A stretch of DNA of 33,276 bases from Alphaproteobacteria bacterium (GTDB lineage: Bacteria > Pseudomonadota > Alphaproteobacteria > SMXQ01). Positions 22,435 through 30,264 of the stretch are shown piece by piece. Position numbers and translations under genes: made by a program. The stretch spans positions 82,884 to 116,159 of the forward strand of contig JAURLI010000003.1 of NCBI GenBank assembly GCA_030831315.1, in the 5' to 3' direction. Position 1 is the stretch's first letter. Each line of letters begins with the position of its first letter. Below the pieces are notes generated by a model. That model saw only the letters and a list, made by a program, of their open reading frames with translations. It was not told where the DNA came from and searched no databases.

Positions 22435-24585
22435 TTGAGCGCAGCCGTGAGCATCAGCAACCGAACGGAACTGCCCGTGCCGGGCGACGGGTCGCCGGCG
22501 AAGGAGCCGCGCGCCCTTGTCGGTGTCGCGGCCACCATCGTCGTGCTTGCCGCCGTCGTCGTTGCGGCGGTCATGGGGGTGTTTTCCTTCATCGATTCCG
22601 AACGCGCGCGTGAACTGCGCGCCTGGCAAACACGGCTTGCCATCGTTGCCGATTCGCGCGCCGGTGCCGTCGCACGCTGGTTCACCGAGCGCGTCAGCGG
22701 CGAATTGGCCGAACTTGCCGCCAATGAAAGCTTGCAGATTTACATGACGCAGCTCGCGCTCGCACAGGGTGCGCGTGCCTCCATTGCCGATGAGCCGGCG
22801 CAGGCGACTTTCCTGCGCAATCTTCTCGTGGTGACGGCCGAGCGTTCGGGTTTCAGCGTGCCCGCAGCGGGCCCGGAGGTTTCCGCCAACGTGCGCCGCA
22901 TCGGCATTGCCGGGATCGGTCTTTACGATATGACCGGCAGGCCGCTTGCGACGACGCCTGCGATGGTGCCCCTCGATGGATCGCTGGCCGCGTTCTTCGG
23001 GTCGCTCGCGCGCGGGTCGGTGAAGGTGCTCGATCTCTACCGGTCCGATGTGGGCGGCGCGACCATCGGTTACGCGGTGCCCGTTTATCGTGTGCAGGGC
23101 AGCGGCCAGCCGAGCGAGCAGGTCGGCTGGATCATCGGCATCAAGCCCGTGGCACGCGAGCTTTTCCCGTTGCTGGCCCAGCCCGGCGAGGTCAACAAGT
23201 CCGCCGAGAATATCCTTATTCGACACCGCGCCCCGCTGATCGAGTATCTGTCGCCTCTTGGCGACGGCTCGCCGCCGCTGACACGTTCCTTCGCCGACAA
23301 CACGCCGGGGCTTGCGGCGGTCGCCGCAGCCTCGCGGCCGGGGGCCTTCGTCGCCGCCCGCGATTACCGCGAGCGTGAAGTGCTGGCGATTTCCCGTCCC
23401 GTTGCCGGGCTGCCGTGGCTGCTCGTCAGCAAGATCGATCGGGCCGAGGCGCTCGGCGCCACCGACGCAAGGCTCAATCGCCTTCTGATCATCGGGCTTC
23501 TGTCCGTGGCCGGTCTTGCCGCCATCATTCTGGCGCTGTGGCGTCACGGCGCGTCACGCCGGGCGAGCACCGCCGCCCAGCGTTATGCGGAAATGGCCCG
23601 CCGCTTCGAGGCGCGCGGACAGCTTCTGCGCCTCGTCACCGACAGCCAGCCGAATGCCATCTTCATTGCCGATGCCGCGGGGCAGATCAGCTTTGCCAAT
23701 CAGGAAGCATCCCGGCGTGCCGGCATTCCAATTTCCGATATGCTGGGGAAGGGACTTGCTGCGATCTTCGGGCCCGCGGCAGCCCGTGGGCGCATCGAAT
23801 TGAACCGCGAGGCGATCGAGAGCGGTGTCAAGGCGGTACAGACCCACCAGGAAGAAGGTGGCAGCGTCATTCAGGCGGTCGCGGTTCCGCTGCCGCGTGA
23901 AGATAGCGAAACCCTGCCCTCGGTTCTGGTCGTCGAAAACGACGTGACCGAAGCCGTGACCGAACGTGCGCGGCGTGAGCGCACGCTCAACCAACTGGTC
24001 GGCACATTGATGGCGGTGGTGGACAAACGCGATCCCTACGCTGGCCATCAGTCGGAGCGGACGTCCTTCCTTGCCCGGGCCATCTCCGGGGAAATGGAAC
24101 TCGACCCGGTCATTGTTCGTACGGCGGAGATCGCGGGTTCGGTCATGAGTCTCGGCAAGATGCTGGTTCCCGCCGAGGTACTGACCCGCAGCGGCAGCCT
24201 GACCGCCGACGAGATCCAGAAAGTGCGCGATTCGCTGCAGGCGACCGCAGACCTGCTGTCGGATATCGAGTTCGACGGGCCGGTTGTCGATACCCTGCGT
24301 CAGCTCCAGGAGCGCTGGGACGGCACGGGTGTGCCGCGCGGCCTCAAGGGCGAGGAAATCCTTCTGCCGGCACGCATTGTCGCGGTGGCCAACGCCTTTG
24401 TGGCCATGACCAGCCCGCGCGCATGGCGCGCGGGGTCCTCTGTCGATGAAGCCATCGATCAGCTGATGGCCGGTGTCGGCACCTCCTTCGATCGGCGTGT
24501 CGTCGCCGCTCTGGTCAACTACTTCGACAACCGCGGCGGTCGGGCCGCCTGGGACGATCTGTCCCGTGCGCAGGCGGCGCCGTAG
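22435..24585 (+). CDS. Membrane receptor: periplasmic dCache-like sensor, PAS domain and degenerate HD-GYP domain
   Basis: Sensor protein of 716 residues. TM1 lies at about 29-52, a periplasmic region of about 300 residues looks dCache-like (with IGLYDMTGRPLATTP and IGYAVPVYRV), and TM2 lies at about 349-369. A coiled linker leads to a PAS domain at about 398-510 (DSQPNAIFIADAAGQISFANQEAS). The C-terminal domain aligns with HD-GYP c-di-GMP phosphodiesterases: MAVVDKRDPYAGHQSERTSFLA, LTADEIQKVRD and the region around 621-660. The catalytic HD of LHDIGK is MS in VMSLGK (570-575). HHExWDGxGYP is LQERWDGTGVP (624-634). Hydrolysis is therefore unlikely; it may bind c-di-GMP or signal by conformation. 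The start is uncertain: TTG at 22435 has AAGGGA just upstream, and GTG at 22447 is an alternative. Confidence 0.85.
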   Translation: MSAAVSISNRTELPVPGDGSPAKEPRALVGVAATIVVLAAVVVAAVMGVFSFIDSERARELRAWQTRLAIVADSRAGAVARWFTERVSGELAELAANESLQIYMTQLALAQGARASIADEPAQATFLRNLLVVTAERSGFSVPAAGPEVSANVRRIGIAGIGLYDMTGRPLATTPAMVPLDGSLAAFFGSLARGSVKVLDLYRSDVGGATIGYAVPVYRVQGSGQPSEQVGWIIGIKPVARELFPLLAQPGEVNKSAENILIRHRAPLIEYLSPLGDGSPPLTRSFADNTPGLAAVAAASRPGAFVAARDYREREVLAISRPVAGLPWLLVSKIDRAEALGATDARLNRLLIIGLLSVAGLAAIILALWRHGASRRASTAAQRYAEMARRFEARGQLLRLVTDSQPNAIFIADAAGQISFANQEASRRAGIPISDMLGKGLAAIFGPAAARGRIELNREAIESGVKAVQTHQEEGGSVIQAVAVPLPREDSETLPSVLVVENDVTEAVTERARRERTLNQLVGTLMAVVDKRDPYAGHQSERTSFLARAISGEMELDPVIVRTAEIAGSVMSLGKMLVPAEVLTRSGSLTADEIQKVRDSLQATADLLSDIEFDGPVVDTLRQLQERWDGTGVPRGLKGEEILLPARIVAVANAFVAMTSPRAWRAGSSVDEAIDQLMAGVGTSFDRRVVAALVNYFDNRGGRAAWDDLSRAQAAP

Positions 24586-24638
24586 AGCCCTGCCGCTGGG
24601 TCGTGGATTTCGCCCCGCGCATCGGTCATATTGACTGC

Positions 24639-25406
24639 ATGTTTGAGCGAATTTTCGGACGTCCCCGCAAACCGGCAGCCAACGCCGCCCGTGTTCCGGA
24701 GGGAAGCCGCGTCTACGCGATCGGGGATATCCACGGCCGCCTCGATCTCCTGCGCAGATTGCACGGCATGATCGGCGAAGATGCCGCGAGCTTCGCTGGG
24801 CCGCGCAAGGTCCTGGTCTATCTCGGGGATTACGTCGACCGCGGCCTACAATCGCGCGAGACCGTCGATTACCTTCTGGAATATCCGCTGCCCGGTTTCG
24901 AACGCGTGTTTCTGATGGGCAACCACGAGCGCGCGCTGCTCGATTTCCTTGCCGATTCGCGGGTGGCGCTCGACTGGATGACCTACGGCGGCGATGCGAC
25001 GCTTTACAGCTACGGTGTCGGTCTCGAGGGCCCGCGCTCCCAGCCTGCTACCCTTGCTCGCGCGCAGGAAAAATTTCGCGCCAATCTTCCCGACAGCCAT
25101 TTTGCGTTTTATCAGGGCCTCGGCCTGCTTCACGCCGAGGGCGATTACATTTTTGTTCATGCGGGCTTGCGTCCCGGCGTGCCGATCGAACGTCAGCAGG
25201 AAAGGGATGTGCTCTGGATCCGCGACGAGTTTCTCGATTCGGAAGAAAACTTCGGCAAGGTCGTCGTGCATGGCCACAGCATCACCCGTGCGCCCGAGGT
25301 CAGGAAGAACCGGATCGGTATCGATACCGGCGCGTTCGCATCCGACAAGCTGACGAGCCTGGTACTTGAGGGAGAGACCGGCCGCTTCCTCGATACGGTC
25401 CACTGA
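24639..25406 (+). CDS. PPP-type metallophosphoesterase (serine/threonine protein phosphatase family)
   Basis: Cytosolic metal-dependent phosphatase of 255 residues. The PPP signature motifs are intact: GDIHGRLD at the N-terminus, GDYVDRG and GNHERALLD, with later metal ligands in FVHAG and VVHGHS. This layout matches the bacterial PrpA/PrpB-like protein phosphatases and lambda phosphatase. The ATG at 24639 (MFERIFGRP) is preferred to an earlier GTG at 24603. It sits 53 bases after the receptor gene and four bases before the FkbM gene, so it is coded with the polysaccharide genes. Dephosphorylation of the Wzc-like kinase or of a glycan intermediate are both possible. Confidence 0.9.
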   Translation: MFERIFGRPRKPAANAARVPEGSRVYAIGDIHGRLDLLRRLHGMIGEDAASFAGPRKVLVYLGDYVDRGLQSRETVDYLLEYPLPGFERVFLMGNHERALLDFLADSRVALDWMTYGGDATLYSYGVGLEGPRSQPATLARAQEKFRANLPDSHFAFYQGLGLLHAEGDYIFVHAGLRPGVPIERQQERDVLWIRDEFLDSEENFGKVVVHGHSITRAPEVRKNRIGIDTGAFASDKLTSLVLEGETGRFLDTVH

Positions 25407-25410
25407 AATC

Positions 25411-26343
25411 ATGGCCGTCGCCGACCAGAGCGGGACGACGTTGATGGGCGGCCTTTACAATATTCTTGGACAAATTCTGCTGCGACGCCGATTCGGCCTC
25501 GCCTCTCTTCTTGCAGGGCCTTTCCTTGCGGTTCTGTGGCAGATTTACAAAAGAACTGTGGGGCGTCCGATCACGATCAGAACGTGGATGGGACCACGTT
25601 TCGTCCTTCGTCCAGATTCGGTGACGTCGTCGCGTTTCGTTTACGAAGGGCAACCGGACCGCGATTACATCGATGTTCTGGCGTATTTTTCCGGCGGCGA
25701 TGCGAGCTTTGTCGATGTCGGTGCAAACGCAGGCATGTACAGCGTGCTCCTGAGCGAGTTGTTTCCGCGCGCGTGGCTGTTTGAGCCGAACCCGGTGGCG
25801 GTAAAGCTGGCGCGGGAAAATCTTGTGGTCAACGGCGTAGAGCCGACCTTCATGATCGTCGAAATGGCTGTTTCCGACTGCCCGGGCCGGGCCCGGTTCC
25901 CCATCCTGTCGACCGCCGATCCTGCGGCTCGTCTAGAGGACGGCCCGCCGGGGGAAGATGACGGCAGTACCCGCGAGGTTGAAGTCACGACCCTCGATCT
26001 CGCCTTGCCTCAGCGTGGCGAATATGTGCTCAAGGTCGATGCGGAAGGTTATGATTGCGAGGTGTTGCAGGGGGCGACCGGGCATCTCGCGAGGGGCGGC
26101 ATCCGCGCCGGGTTGTTCGAATGCCATACCGATGAGACCCTTGCCTGTGTTCTCGGCGTGCTCCGGGGCTTCGGCTATCGGGTCTTCGACGGCCCGCGAG
26201 AGATCAGCGCACCTGGGGCCGAGCGCGGCCGCGATCTTTTCTTGATACGTGGCGACCTGGTTGATGCCTATCTTGTGCATCTGCATGCCCTGATGGTGCG
26301 AGGCGGGACGGGTTGGCGACCGATGGATGGCAGGGCGGCATGA
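25411..26343 (+). CDS. FkbM-family SAM-dependent methyltransferase
   Basis: Protein of 310 residues with an FkbM-type methyltransferase domain. The SAM-binding motif I is FVDVGANAGMYSVLLSE, followed by LFEPNPVAVKLARENL, and motif VTTLDLALPQRGEYVLKVDAEGYDCEVLQGA is diagnostic of FkbM. A basic N-terminal segment of about 60 residues with a hydrophobic stretch (FGLASLLAGPFLAVLWQIYK) may associate with the membrane. The likely role is O-methylation of a sugar residue in the exopolysaccharide. The ATG at 25411, just after the phosphatase stop, is preferred. Its TGA is inside the ATGA start of the flippase gene. Confidence 0.9.
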   Translation: MAVADQSGTTLMGGLYNILGQILLRRRFGLASLLAGPFLAVLWQIYKRTVGRPITIRTWMGPRFVLRPDSVTSSRFVYEGQPDRDYIDVLAYFSGGDASFVDVGANAGMYSVLLSELFPRAWLFEPNPVAVKLARENLVVNGVEPTFMIVEMAVSDCPGRARFPILSTADPAARLEDGPPGEDDGSTREVEVTTLDLALPQRGEYVLKVDAEGYDCEVLQGATGHLARGGIRAGLFECHTDETLACVLGVLRGFGYRVFDGPREISAPGAERGRDLFLIRGDLVDAYLVHLHALMVRGGTGWRPMDGRAA

Positions 26344-27638
26344 AAGACGTGCTCAAGGCTTTCCTGACGACCGGTGTCGTTCAGATCGTCAATATCCTGA
26401 GCGGAATCATGCTGGCGCGAATCCTTCTGGTCGAAGGACGGGGCGAGCTTGCAGCGGCGACATTGTGGCCTACCGTTGTCGCCGCGCTTGGCACTCTCGC
26501 CATCCACGAGTCGATCACTTATCACCTCTCGCGCAAAACCGCGCCGGAAAATACCGTCCTTTTTTCAGCGCTTGTGCTGGTGGCAGGCCTTTCGGTGCTC
26601 GCTTCCGCAGTGGCCTTCATCACGGTTGATGTTGCCCTGGCTGGATACAAGTCCGACGTCGTTACGGCGGCGCGCTATTGTATCGCCTTCATTCCCCTGA
26701 ATTATGCGGGTCTTTGCTTGGTCGGGATGTTTCAGGGGGCCATGCGGCTCGATGACTGGAACATCCTGCGCGCCTTCGTGCATGTGGCCTATACGGTTCT
26801 GATCGGCCTTTTCTATCTTGCAGGATGGGGCACGCCCGTCGGAATGGTATTCGCCATGCTGCTGGCCAACGGGCTGCTCATCGTCGTTGCCATGGTGCGT
26901 GCGGCGCCACGCGGCTGGCTGCGGCCCTCCCGGCCTCTGGTTGTTCGCGAGGTTGCCGGCTTCGGCCTGCGTGCCCATGCCGGTTCGGTCGTGCAGGCAT
27001 TGGCCGAACGTGTCGATCAGATGTTCATATCGGTGATGATCGGCAGTACCGGTCTCGGCCTCTACGTCGTTGCGGTGACGGTGGCGCGCCTCGTGGCGGT
27101 GCCTGCGGCGACCCTCTCGTCTCTTGCCCTGACCAAGATCGCCAATGGCATTACCCCCGTTGCCCGGCAGGATCTGTTTGCGCTCTATCTGCGCGTGACA
27201 CTTGCTCTTGTTCTGCCTGCGATGGTGCTCGTAATGGGTTTCGCCGGCTTGATTCTCTCCATTTTCTTCGGCCCCGCCTTCGCCGCAGCAAAGCCGGTTG
27301 CCATGGTTCTCGCCGTTGCCATGTTCCTGCTGGGTTTCAAGCTGGTTCTTGCGGCCGGATTCAAGGGCCTCGGGCGCCCGCTGGTGCCCGCGCGCGGGGA
27401 ACTGGCAGGGCTGCTTTGTTCCGTCGTTTCCCTAGCCGTACTGATGCCGCTTTACGGCCTTTTTGGCGCAGCTATTGCCGCAGTCCTCGCCCAGGCGGCA
27501 GGCCTTGTTTACATGATGATCGATGGCAGGCGAAGCCTCGATCGGAGCTGGGCAGACCTGTTGCGCCCGCGCGTCGACGATGTCCGCATGGTCGTCGATC
27601 AGCTGCGCGCTTTGAGGAACGGGGGGCGGGGGCCATGA
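26340..27638 (+). CDS. Wzx-type oligosaccharide flippase (MOP superfamily)
   Basis: Inner-membrane protein of 432 residues with about twelve to fourteen hydrophobic segments and few charged residues. The start LKAFLTTGVVQIVNILSGIMLARILLVEGRGELAAATLWP is the typical TM1-loop of polysaccharide flippases. The mid-protein segment VAGFGLRAHAGSVVQALAERVDQMFISVMIGSTGLGLYVVAVTVARL is the repeat of this motif at the second half. It should move undecaprenyl-linked repeat units across the membrane before polymerisation. Start and stop both lie in ATGA overlaps with the FkbM and glycosyltransferase genes, so it is in an operon with both. Confidence 0.9.
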   Translation: MKDVLKAFLTTGVVQIVNILSGIMLARILLVEGRGELAAATLWPTVVAALGTLAIHESITYHLSRKTAPENTVLFSALVLVAGLSVLASAVAFITVDVALAGYKSDVVTAARYCIAFIPLNYAGLCLVGMFQGAMRLDDWNILRAFVHVAYTVLIGLFYLAGWGTPVGMVFAMLLANGLLIVVAMVRAAPRGWLRPSRPLVVREVAGFGLRAHAGSVVQALAERVDQMFISVMIGSTGLGLYVVAVTVARLVAVPAATLSSLALTKIANGITPVARQDLFALYLRVTLALVLPAMVLVMGFAGLILSIFFGPAFAAAKPVAMVLAVAMFLLGFKLVLAAGFKGLGRPLVPARGELAGLLCSVVSLAVLMPLYGLFGAAIAAVLAQAAGLVYMMIDGRRSLDRSWADLLRPRVDDVRMVVDQLRALRNGGRGP

Positions 27639-28870
27639 GCTTCCCGACGATCGGCGTTTTCCATCCGGGAACCCAGCATTCCTGGCATACGGCAATCGCG
27701 TTCCAGGACGGGGGCCAACTCGGCTGGCATGCGACGTCCATTTTTTGTGATCCCGGCCGGTGGCCCTGGCGCGCGGTGCATTGGCTGCCGGCCGGGGTTG
27801 CGGCGCGGGTGGAGCGGGAGCTTCGCCGCCGTTACACGCCGGAACTCGATCCCCGACATCTGCGGATTTTCGGACTTTCCGAATGGGCCGAGGTGTTTGC
27901 CCGTCGGCTTGGTTCCACGCGCATTGCCGACGCCGTCAACATATCGGGAAACAGGCGCTTCGGCCGCCAGGTCATCCGCCTTCTTGGGCGCGAACCGGTC
28001 GATGTCGTCTGGGGCTACAATACGTCGGCGCTCGAAGTGTTTCGCTGGGCGAAGCAGCACGGCATTCGCTGCGTCCTCGACCAGACCATCGGCCATCCGC
28101 GCGCCATGAACGAGATGTTTGCAGCTGAATACCGTGTTCACCCGGCCTATTTCGGGAAAGAGTATACGCCCTTCGATGCCGCCGCCATTGCGCGCCAGGA
28201 CGAAGAGGCGGCGCTCGCCGATATCGTCGTTTGCGGATCCGACTTCTGTGCCGATACCATGCGTGACAATGGCTGCGCGCCTGACAAGCTGCGCGTGGTG
28301 CCATATGGATTCAGCGATCGCCTGTTTCCCGAGGGGCCTCCCGCACGTGCGCCGCTGGCGGGGCGGCCGGTAAGGTTCCTGTTCGTCGGCACCCTCGAGC
28401 CGCGCAAGGGGGTTCCGTATCTGCTCGAGGCTTTCGCGGAAATCCCGCCCTCCGATGCGACCCTGACGCTGATCGGGCGTTGCGATATTCCGGCCCCGGT
28501 CATGGCGCGCTTCGCCGGACGCGTCACGCATGTACCGCATTTGCCGCGCGACGAACTGATCGCGCATTACCGTGCCGCCGATTGCTTCATATTTCCTAGC
28601 CTGTTCGAAGGCGGCGGCTTAGTTTTGTACGAAGCGGCCGCGGCGGGATTGGGCATCGTCCAGACCCGCTTCTGCGGCGACGGGGTGCGCGACGGAAAAA
28701 ACGGTATCGTTCTCGATCGGATCGATGCCGCGTCAGTTGGCGCTGCCATCCGCGGCGTGCTCGCGGATCGCGAGCAGCTCGTGCGATGGCAGGATGCCTC
28801 CTGGCGGATGCGCAAGGAGCGAAGCTGGGAAGCTTACGCGGTTCGGGTGCGGGAGATCGTGGCGAAATGA
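27635..28870 (+). CDS. Glycosyltransferase, GT4-like (group 1)
   Basis: Cytosolic or membrane-associated glycosyltransferase of 411 residues with the GT-B fold. The C-terminal group 1 domain shows RPVRFLFVGTLEPRKGVPYLLEAF and FPSLFEGGGLVLYEAAAAGLGIV, the latter carrying the E-x7-E motif of GT4 enzymes. The N-terminal half (TIGVFHPGTQHSWHTAIAF, DVVWGYNTSALEVFRWAKQHG) is the acceptor side. The frame is open far upstream, back to 26825 inside the flippase gene, but the flippase reading is clearly the coding one there. The ATG at 27635 in an ATGA overlap is the start. Donor and acceptor are unknown. Confidence 0.92.
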   Translation: MSFPTIGVFHPGTQHSWHTAIAFQDGGQLGWHATSIFCDPGRWPWRAVHWLPAGVAARVERELRRRYTPELDPRHLRIFGLSEWAEVFARRLGSTRIADAVNISGNRRFGRQVIRLLGREPVDVVWGYNTSALEVFRWAKQHGIRCVLDQTIGHPRAMNEMFAAEYRVHPAYFGKEYTPFDAAAIARQDEEAALADIVVCGSDFCADTMRDNGCAPDKLRVVPYGFSDRLFPEGPPARAPLAGRPVRFLFVGTLEPRKGVPYLLEAFAEIPPSDATLTLIGRCDIPAPVMARFAGRVTHVPHLPRDELIAHYRAADCFIFPSLFEGGGLVLYEAAAAGLGIVQTRFCGDGVRDGKNGIVLDRIDAASVGAAIRGVLADREQLVRWQDASWRMRKERSWEAYAVRVREIVAK

Positions 28871-30264
28871 TCGAGACCGGCCTGTTTCTTCAAACGGGAT
28901 TTTTCCTGATCGTTCTGCTGGCGTTCCTGTTTTCGCGCAGCGCCAGTTTTTTCCATCCGCTGACGATTTACCTGATTTTTCATTTCCTGGTATTCGTTCT
29001 GCGGCCGTTGATGGTGCATGCCTTCGACTTCAATACCATGTGGTACTACATTGAATTCAAGCCCGATGACTTGCAGTTCGTAAACACACTGTTGGTCAGT
29101 TCGGTCGGGCTTCTTGCTTTTGCTGTCGCGGTATCGTTCGCGGGACGCGCCAAAGTCGAATTCACCGTCGCCGAATTGCCGCCCTGGACTCTGGCGGAGA
29201 AGCGGTCGTTTCTGGTGGTGATCGCGTTGCTGTCGCCGCTTGCCGTCTACTCGGCCATTTTCGCCAAGGCCGGTGCGTCTTTCTCCGGCGAAGGCAATAT
29301 CCAGATGACCCTCGACCTGACGACGGGGATCTCGGTCTTCACCAACACCACAGGTTATATCGCCGATGCCCATGCCATGATGGGCACTTTGTTCATTTTG
29401 CTGATATGGCGGTTCAACTTTCGGCTTTGGGCTTATGCGCCATTCATCGCGTTTCTCGGCTATCGCGCTTTTCTGGGCTGGGGGCGATGGGCGATCATCA
29501 TGTCGATCTTCACGCTGTTGCTGGTTTACTTGTACCGCCACAGTCACCGGTGGCTGAAAATTCGCTATTTAGCGATCATCCTCCCGGTTTTCATACTGTT
29601 TCACAGCCTAGGCATGAACCGCGACCTCGTTCGTGATTACGTCGAGGACAAGGGCGTCGCCGTTGCCGATGTCCCCCAATACAAATCGAAAGAATCGTTC
29701 CTCGACCAGCTCGATAACCCGGACTTCGCCAATTTTGAATTTTTGGCATTCATCGTTTCGGTCGTTCCGGAGAAGTCGCAGACCTACACCTACTTCACCC
29801 AGTATCTGCAGCTTTTCACCGAACCGATTCCCCGAATCATATGGCCGGAGAAACCAATCGGAACCCCGATCAAGCTGATCAACCTGAACGACTTCGGAAA
29901 CTTCTTTTTCATGACCACGTCGCTCGTCGGCGACGGCTGGATGAGCTGGGGTTGGCTGGGGGTGGTTTTGACCCTGGCGGCGGTTGGTTTCGTGCTGGGG
30001 CGTCTGCATCGCTGGTACTGGCGCAATCAGTCGAATCCGAAGATCGTCATGGGCTATTTCGTCTTTTTGCCGCTGTCGATTTACTGGTTTCGTGATGGCG
30101 GCATTTCGATTGCCAAGATTTCGCTGTGGACCATTTTGCCAATCGTGTTGTGGTCGTTTTTCAGCAGGTTGATTGGCGATCTGCAGGAAAAGAGGCGTTC
30201 TTTGAAGCGTACCGGGGCGGTTGAGCCTCGCCGGTATTTTGATGGCCGTGGGGGCGGGCGATGA
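28867..30264 (+). CDS. Wzy-like oligosaccharide repeat-unit polymerase (putative)
   Basis: Polytopic inner-membrane protein of 465 residues with about ten to twelve hydrophobic segments and aromatic-rich sequence. I do not see a diagnostic motif, as is usual for Wzy proteins. The call rests on topology and on its position between glycosyltransferases and downstream of the flippase. A central loop of about 100 residues (MNRDLVRDYVEDKG to IIWPEKPIGTPIKLINLND) contains EPIPRIIWPEKPIGTP, similar to a segment often present in oligosaccharide repeat-unit polymerases, and is likely periplasmic. Base use is somewhat more T-rich than in the flanking genes. Both ends lie in ATGA overlaps. Confidence 0.75.
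   Translation: MIETGLFLQTGFFLIVLLAFLFSRSASFFHPLTIYLIFHFLVFVLRPLMVHAFDFNTMWYYIEFKPDDLQFVNTLLVSSVGLLAFAVAVSFAGRAKVEFTVAELPPWTLAEKRSFLVVIALLSPLAVYSAIFAKAGASFSGEGNIQMTLDLTTGISVFTNTTGYIADAHAMMGTLFILLIWRFNFRLWAYAPFIAFLGYRAFLGWGRWAIIMSIFTLLLVYLYRHSHRWLKIRYLAIILPVFILFHSLGMNRDLVRDYVEDKGVAVADVPQYKSKESFLDQLDNPDFANFEFLAFIVSVVPEKSQTYTYFTQYLQLFTEPIPRIIWPEKPIGTPIKLINLNDFGNFFFMTTSLVGDGWMSWGWLGVVLTLAAVGFVLGRLHRWYWRNQSNPKIVMGYFVFLPLSIYWFRDGGISIAKISLWTILPIVLWSFFSRLIGDLQEKRRSLKRTGAVEPRRYFDGRGGGR

Noticed and set aside
22411-23547. 378-codon minus-strand frame opposite the receptor gene
   Set aside because: It is charged and repetitive with no recognisable fold. The + frame has clear TM, PAS and HD-GYP-like blocks.
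26825-27634. In-frame extension of the glycosyltransferase at 27635 upstream by about 270 codons
   Set aside because: It overlaps the flippase gene throughout, is Arg/Ser/Cys-rich low-quality sequence, and the ATGA junction at 27635 gives a natural start.
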